Source: an uncultured Lachnospiraceae bacterium (GTDB lineage: Bacteria > Bacillota > Clostridia > Lachnospirales > Lachnospiraceae). Taken from it: a DNA stretch of 64,000 bases. Position numbers and translations under genes: made by a program. The notes below the pieces were generated by a model, which was not told where the DNA came from, searched no databases, and saw only the letters and a list, made by a program, of their open reading frames with translations. Below are positions 60,501 to 64,000 of this stretch, piece after piece (the first letter of the stretch is position 1; each line of letters begins with the position of its first letter). The stretch is from assembly GCA_910585005.1 (NCBI GenBank), contig CAJUCN010000003.1:186001-250000 (forward strand), written 5' to 3'.

Positions 60501-61425
60501 AGGCGTGCCCTCCCGTATGAATATCGGACAGGTACTTGAGATCCACCTTTCTTTGGCGGCAAAGGCTCTTGGCTTTAATGTTGCAACGCCGGTATTTGAC
60601 GGGGCAAATGAGAACGATATCATGGATACGCTGGATCTTGCCAATGACTATGTGAATTTGTCATGGGAGGAGTTTGAGGCGAAGCATAAAGAAGAACTTC
60701 TTCCGGAAGTAATGGATTATTTATATAAAAACCGGGATCACAGGGAGCTTTGGAAAGGTGTACCGATTTCCAGGGACGGTAAAGTGAGACTCCGTGACGG
60801 ACGGACTGGTGAATACTTTGACAGCCCGGTTACCATCGGACACATGCATTATCTGAAATTGCATCATCTGGTTGATGATAAGATCCATGCCCGTTCTACG
60901 GGTCCTTACTCACTGGTAACACAGCAGCCTTTAGGTGGTAAAGCACAGTTCGGTGGCCAGCGTTTTGGGGAAATGGAAGTTTGGGCGCTGGAAGCTTATG
61001 GCGCTTCCTATACGTTACAGGAGATCCTGACTGTGAAATCGGATGACGTAGTAGGCCGTGTTAAGACGTATGAAGCGATCATAAAGGGAGACAATATCCC
61101 GGAACCGGGTATCCCGGAATCCTTTAAGGTTCTTCTGAAGGAGTTACAGTCTCTTGGCCTGGATGTAAGGGTGCTCAGAGATAATAATACAGAAGTTGAG
61201 ATCATGGAAACCATTGATTACGGAGATACGGATTACCGTTACGAAATCGAGGGTGAAAACAAGAACTATGATTACGACAAAGGATCCTTCTCCTCGATGG
61301 GATACCAGCAGCAGGAGTTTGATGAGGACAGCGGTGAGCTTGTAAGCAGTGAGGATGAGGATGACCTGGATGAATTCCCGGAAGATGAGTTTGACGAGTT
61401 GGAATCTGAGCCATTTGACGAATAA
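57562..61425 (+). CDS. rpoB: DNA-directed RNA polymerase subunit beta
   Basis: 1287 residues. Landmarks: the rifampicin-region segment [68 protein letters not shown], and the C-terminal [24 protein letters not shown]. The RIF cluster reads as wild type by eye (DQNN, [12 protein letters not shown]). The last about 60 residues are a variable acidic tail rich in Asp/Glu. GGGGTG precedes the ATG. Confidence 0.98.
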   Translation: [1287 protein letters not shown]

Positions 61426-61459
61426 ACAGCCCAGACTTTGAAAGGAGTATGATATAACG

Positions 61460-64000
61460 ATGTCAGAAACAAAGCAAGAAGTATATCAGCCGATGACATT
61501 TGATGCCATCAGAATAGGTTTAGCATCACCTGAGAAGATCAGGGAATGGTCAAGGGGCGAGGTACTAAAACCGGAAACCATTAATTACAGAACCTTAAAG
61601 CCTGAAAAAGACGGACTGTTCTGTGAGAGGATCTTTGGACCCAGTAAAGACTGGGAATGTCACTGTGGTAAATACAAAAAGATCCGGTATAAAGGCGTTG
61701 TCTGCGACCGCTGCGGGGTGGAAGTTACCAAGGCAAGTGTGCGTAGGGAACGGATGGGGCACATTGAGCTTGCTGCGCCGGTGTCACATATCTGGTATTT
61801 TAAAGGAATTCCCAGCCGTATGGGGCTGATTCTTGATCTGTCACCCAGGGTACTGGAAAAGGTACTTTATTTTGCTTCGTATATTGTCCTTGATAAGGGG
61901 GATACCGGTCTGGAATACAAACAGGTATTGTCTGAAAAGGAATATCAGGATGCAAGGGAAACATGGGGAAATAAGTTCCGTGTGGGTATGGGCGCTGAAG
62001 CGATCAAAGAGCTTTTGCAGGCAATTGACCTGGAAACGGAAGCCGGGGAATTGAAGACCGGGCTGAAAGAATCTACAGGCCAAAAGAGAGCCAGGATCAT
62101 CAAGAGACTGGAAGTAGTGGAAGCTTTCAGAGAATCAGGCAATGAACCGTCCTGGATGATCATGGATGCTATTCCGGTGATCCCACCGGATATCCGTCCT
62201 ATGGTACAGCTTGACGGTGGCAGATTTGCAACCTCCGATTTGAATGATTTATATAGAAGAATTATTAACCGTAATAACCGTCTTAAGAGGCTGCTAGAGT
62301 TAGGGGCGCCGGATATTATTGTCCGCAATGAAAAGAGAATGCTCCAGGAAGCGGTAGACGCTTTGATCGATAATGGAAGACGTGGCAGGCCGGTAACAGG
62401 CCCTGGTAACAGGGCGTTAAAGTCCCTGTCTGATATGCTGAAAGGTAAAGCAGGGCGTTTCCGCCAGAACCTGTTAGGTAAACGTGTGGACTATTCAGGG
62501 CGTTCCGTTATCGTGGTAGGGCCGGAACTGAAGATTTATCAGTGCGGTCTTCCTAAGGAAATGGCAATTGAGCTGTTTAAACCCTTTGTGATGAAGGAGT
62601 TGGTGGCAAGAGGCATTTCCCAAAATATAAAGAATGCAAAGAAACTGGTGGAAAGACTGGATACCCAGGTGTGGGATGTGCTTGAGGAAGTTATTAAGGA
62701 GCATCCGGTTATGTTAAACCGTGCGCCTACCTTACACAGGCTTGGAATCCAGGCCTTTGAGCCTATTCTGGTAGAGGGTAAGGCAATTAAGCTCCACCCG
62801 CTTGTTTGTACTGCTTTTAATGCGGACTTTGACGGTGACCAGATGGCAGTTCACCTTCCTCTTTCCGTGGAAGCACAGGCAGAGTGCCGGTTCTTATTGC
62901 TGTCACCGAACAATCTGCTGAAACCTTCTGATGGAGGCCCGGTTGCCGTTCCTTCACAGGATATGGTACTTGGGATTTATTACCTGACCCAGGAAAGACC
63001 CGGTGCGTTAGGCGAAGGCAGATTTTATAAGAATGTAAATGAAGCGATATTGGCATATGAAAATGGCGCATGTACCCTGCATTCTAAGATTAAGGTGCGT
63101 GTGACTAAGAAAAATGCCGATGGAGAAGAAATATCAGGGATTGTGGAGTCTACGCTGGGACGTTTCCTTTTTAATGAAATCCTTCCCCAGGACTTGGGTT
63201 ATGTGGACAGAAGCAAGCCGGAAAACCTCCTTTTGCCGGAAGTGGATTTCCATGTAGGGAAAAAGCAGTTAAAACAGATCCTTGAAAAGGTCATTAACAC
63301 ACATGGCGCTTCTGTTACGGCGGAAGTGTTGGATTTGATTAAGTCCACTGGATATAAGTATTCCACGAAGGCGGCGATGACGGTTTCCATTTCGGATATG
63401 ACGGTGCCTGCACAGAAGCAGGAAATGCTGGAAGAAGCGCAGACCACGGTTGATAAGATCTCCCAGAACTTTAGAAGAGGTCTGATTACGGAAGAGGAAA
63501 GATACCGTGCAGTGGTTGAGACATGGAATGAGACAGATAAGAAGCTTACCGATGTGCTTTTGGCAGGTTTGGACAAATACAACAATATTTTCATGATGGC
63601 TGACTCCGGAGCCCGTGGTTCTAATCAGCAGATTAAGCAGCTTGCCGGTATGCGTGGCCTGATGGCGGATACCACAGGTAGAACCATTGAGCTTCCTATC
63701 AAGTCAAACTTCCGTGAGGGACTGGATGTATTGGAGTACTTTATGTCCGCACATGGCGCCCGTAAAGGTCTGTCCGATACCGCGCTGCGTACGGCTGACT
63801 CCGGTTATCTGACCAGACGTATGGTTGACGTTTCACAAGAGCTGATCATCCGCGAAGTGGATTGTATGGAAAGCAAGGATACCATTCCTGGAATGTGGGT
63901 ATCTGCATTTATGGATGGTAAGGAAACCATTGAAGGGTTAAAGGACAGAATTACGGGAAGATATTCCTGTGAGGAAATTAAAGACAGAGATGGAAATGTT
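61460..64000 (+). CDS. rpoC: DNA-directed RNA polymerase subunit beta', 3'-truncated by window edge
   Basis: About 847 residues visible, running off the window end. The zinc-binding site is intact (CHCGKYK...VCDRCGVEV), and the catalytic loop NADFDGDQMAVH is present. The bridge-helix region KPSDGGPVAVPSQDMVLGIYYLT follows, and the end shows GARGSNQQIKQLAGMRGLM. ATG 61460 follows AAAGGAG. It is 34 bases after rpoB. Confidence 0.97.
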   Translation, partial: MSETKQEVYQPMTFDAIRIGLASPEKIREWSRGEVLKPETINYRTLKPEKDGLFCERIFGPSKDWECHCGKYKKIRYKGVVCDRCGVEVTKASVRRERMGHIELAAPVSHIWYFKGIPSRMGLILDLSPRVLEKVLYFASYIVLDKGDTGLEYKQVLSEKEYQDARETWGNKFRVGMGAEAIKELLQAIDLETEAGELKTGLKESTGQKRARIIKRLEVVEAFRESGNEPSWMIMDAIPVIPPDIRPMVQLDGGRFATSDLNDLYRRIINRNNRLKRLLELGAPDIIVRNEKRMLQEAVDALIDNGRRGRPVTGPGNRALKSLSDMLKGKAGRFRQNLLGKRVDYSGRSVIVVGPELKIYQCGLPKEMAIELFKPFVMKELVARGISQNIKNAKKLVERLDTQVWDVLEEVIKEHPVMLNRAPTLHRLGIQAFEPILVEGKAIKLHPLVCTAFNADFDGDQMAVHLPLSVEAQAECRFLLLSPNNLLKPSDGGPVAVPSQDMVLGIYYLTQERPGALGEGRFYKNVNEAILAYENGACTLHSKIKVRVTKKNADGEEISGIVESTLGRFLFNEILPQDLGYVDRSKPENLLLPEVDFHVGKKQLKQILEKVINTHGASVTAEVLDLIKSTGYKYSTKAAMTVSISDMTVPAQKQEMLEEAQTTVDKISQNFRRGLITEEERYRAVVETWNETDKKLTDVLLAGLDKYNNIFMMADSGARGSNQQIKQLAGMRGLMADTTGRTIELPIKSNFREGLDVLEYFMSAHGARKGLSDTALRTADSGYLTRRMVDVSQELIIREVDCMESKDTIPGMWVSAFMDGKETIEGLKDRITGRYSCEEIKDRDGNV

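Noticed and set aside
1..64000. CRISPR arrays, insertion sequences, prophage genes, tRNA or rRNA genes.
   Set aside because: No regularly spaced repeats, transposase or integrase motifs, cloverleaf or rRNA signatures were recognised by reading.

Overview
The window comes from the chromosome of a low-to-moderate G+C, flagellated member of the Clostridia. Lachnospiraceae fits best: FlaG-FliD-FliS order, fliW-csrA next to flgL, tandem flgK copies, FlaG/FlgM of the clostridial type, and an rpmG-secE-nusG-rplK-rplA-rplJ-rplL-rpoB-rpoC cluster. Genus cannot be fixed from the sequence alone.

Region 1 (1 to about 27,650, all + strand) is an A+T-rich surface-glycan assembly island of 21 tightly packed genes, the first truncated by the window edge. 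It encodes GT2- and GT4-type glycosyltransferases, a GNT-I-like glycosyltransferase, a TupA-like ATP-grasp protein, a CDP-glycerol glycerophosphotransferase-like enzyme, two cytidylyltransferase-like domains, a polysaccharide deacetylase, methyltransferases (one FkbM type), two SGNH hydrolases, an asparagine synthase-type amidotransferase, a DUF362 protein and two xylose-isomerase-like TIM barrels. The striking feature is that 14 of the 21 proteins carry the same roughly 100-residue Rossmann-like module (GxGxxG followed by an Asp-containing second strand), at the N terminus, at the C terminus, internally, in tandem, or as a free-standing 107-residue protein. Two further proteins carry a CBS-like pair instead. 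This looks like one modular assembly system with a shared ligand or docking module and is the most interesting signal here.

Region 2 (27,684-31,916) holds a decayed [FeFe]-hydrogenase-like/chemotaxis-signalling sensor (three in-frame stops, a 7-bp duplication, a 1-base deletion and a missing Fe-S ligand segment), then divergently transcribed upp and uraA.

Region 3 (31,925-52,131) is a late flagellar locus. Sigma-28-type promoters (TAAA-N15-CCGATA) precede flgM-flgN-flgK-flgK-flgL-fliW-csrA, flaG-fliD-fliS-fliT-like, and each of two nearly identical flagellin genes. The flagellin leaders share a predicted GGA-loop hairpin and a competing long stem, as expected for CsrA/FliW feedback. Three minus-strand glycosyltransferases flank the flagellins and probably glycosylate them. 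Two small XRE-type regulators, UDP-galactopyranose mutase and a divergent FliD-like protein driven by a sigma-A-type promoter complete the region.

Region 4 (52,185-64,000) is the conserved translation/transcription cluster rpmG-secE-nusG, rplK-rplA, a CapA-family gene, rplJ-rplL with an L10-type leader, rpoB and the start of rpoC. No tRNA, rRNA, CRISPR array, insertion sequence or complete mobile element was recognised, and no intergenic gap exceeds 300 bases.
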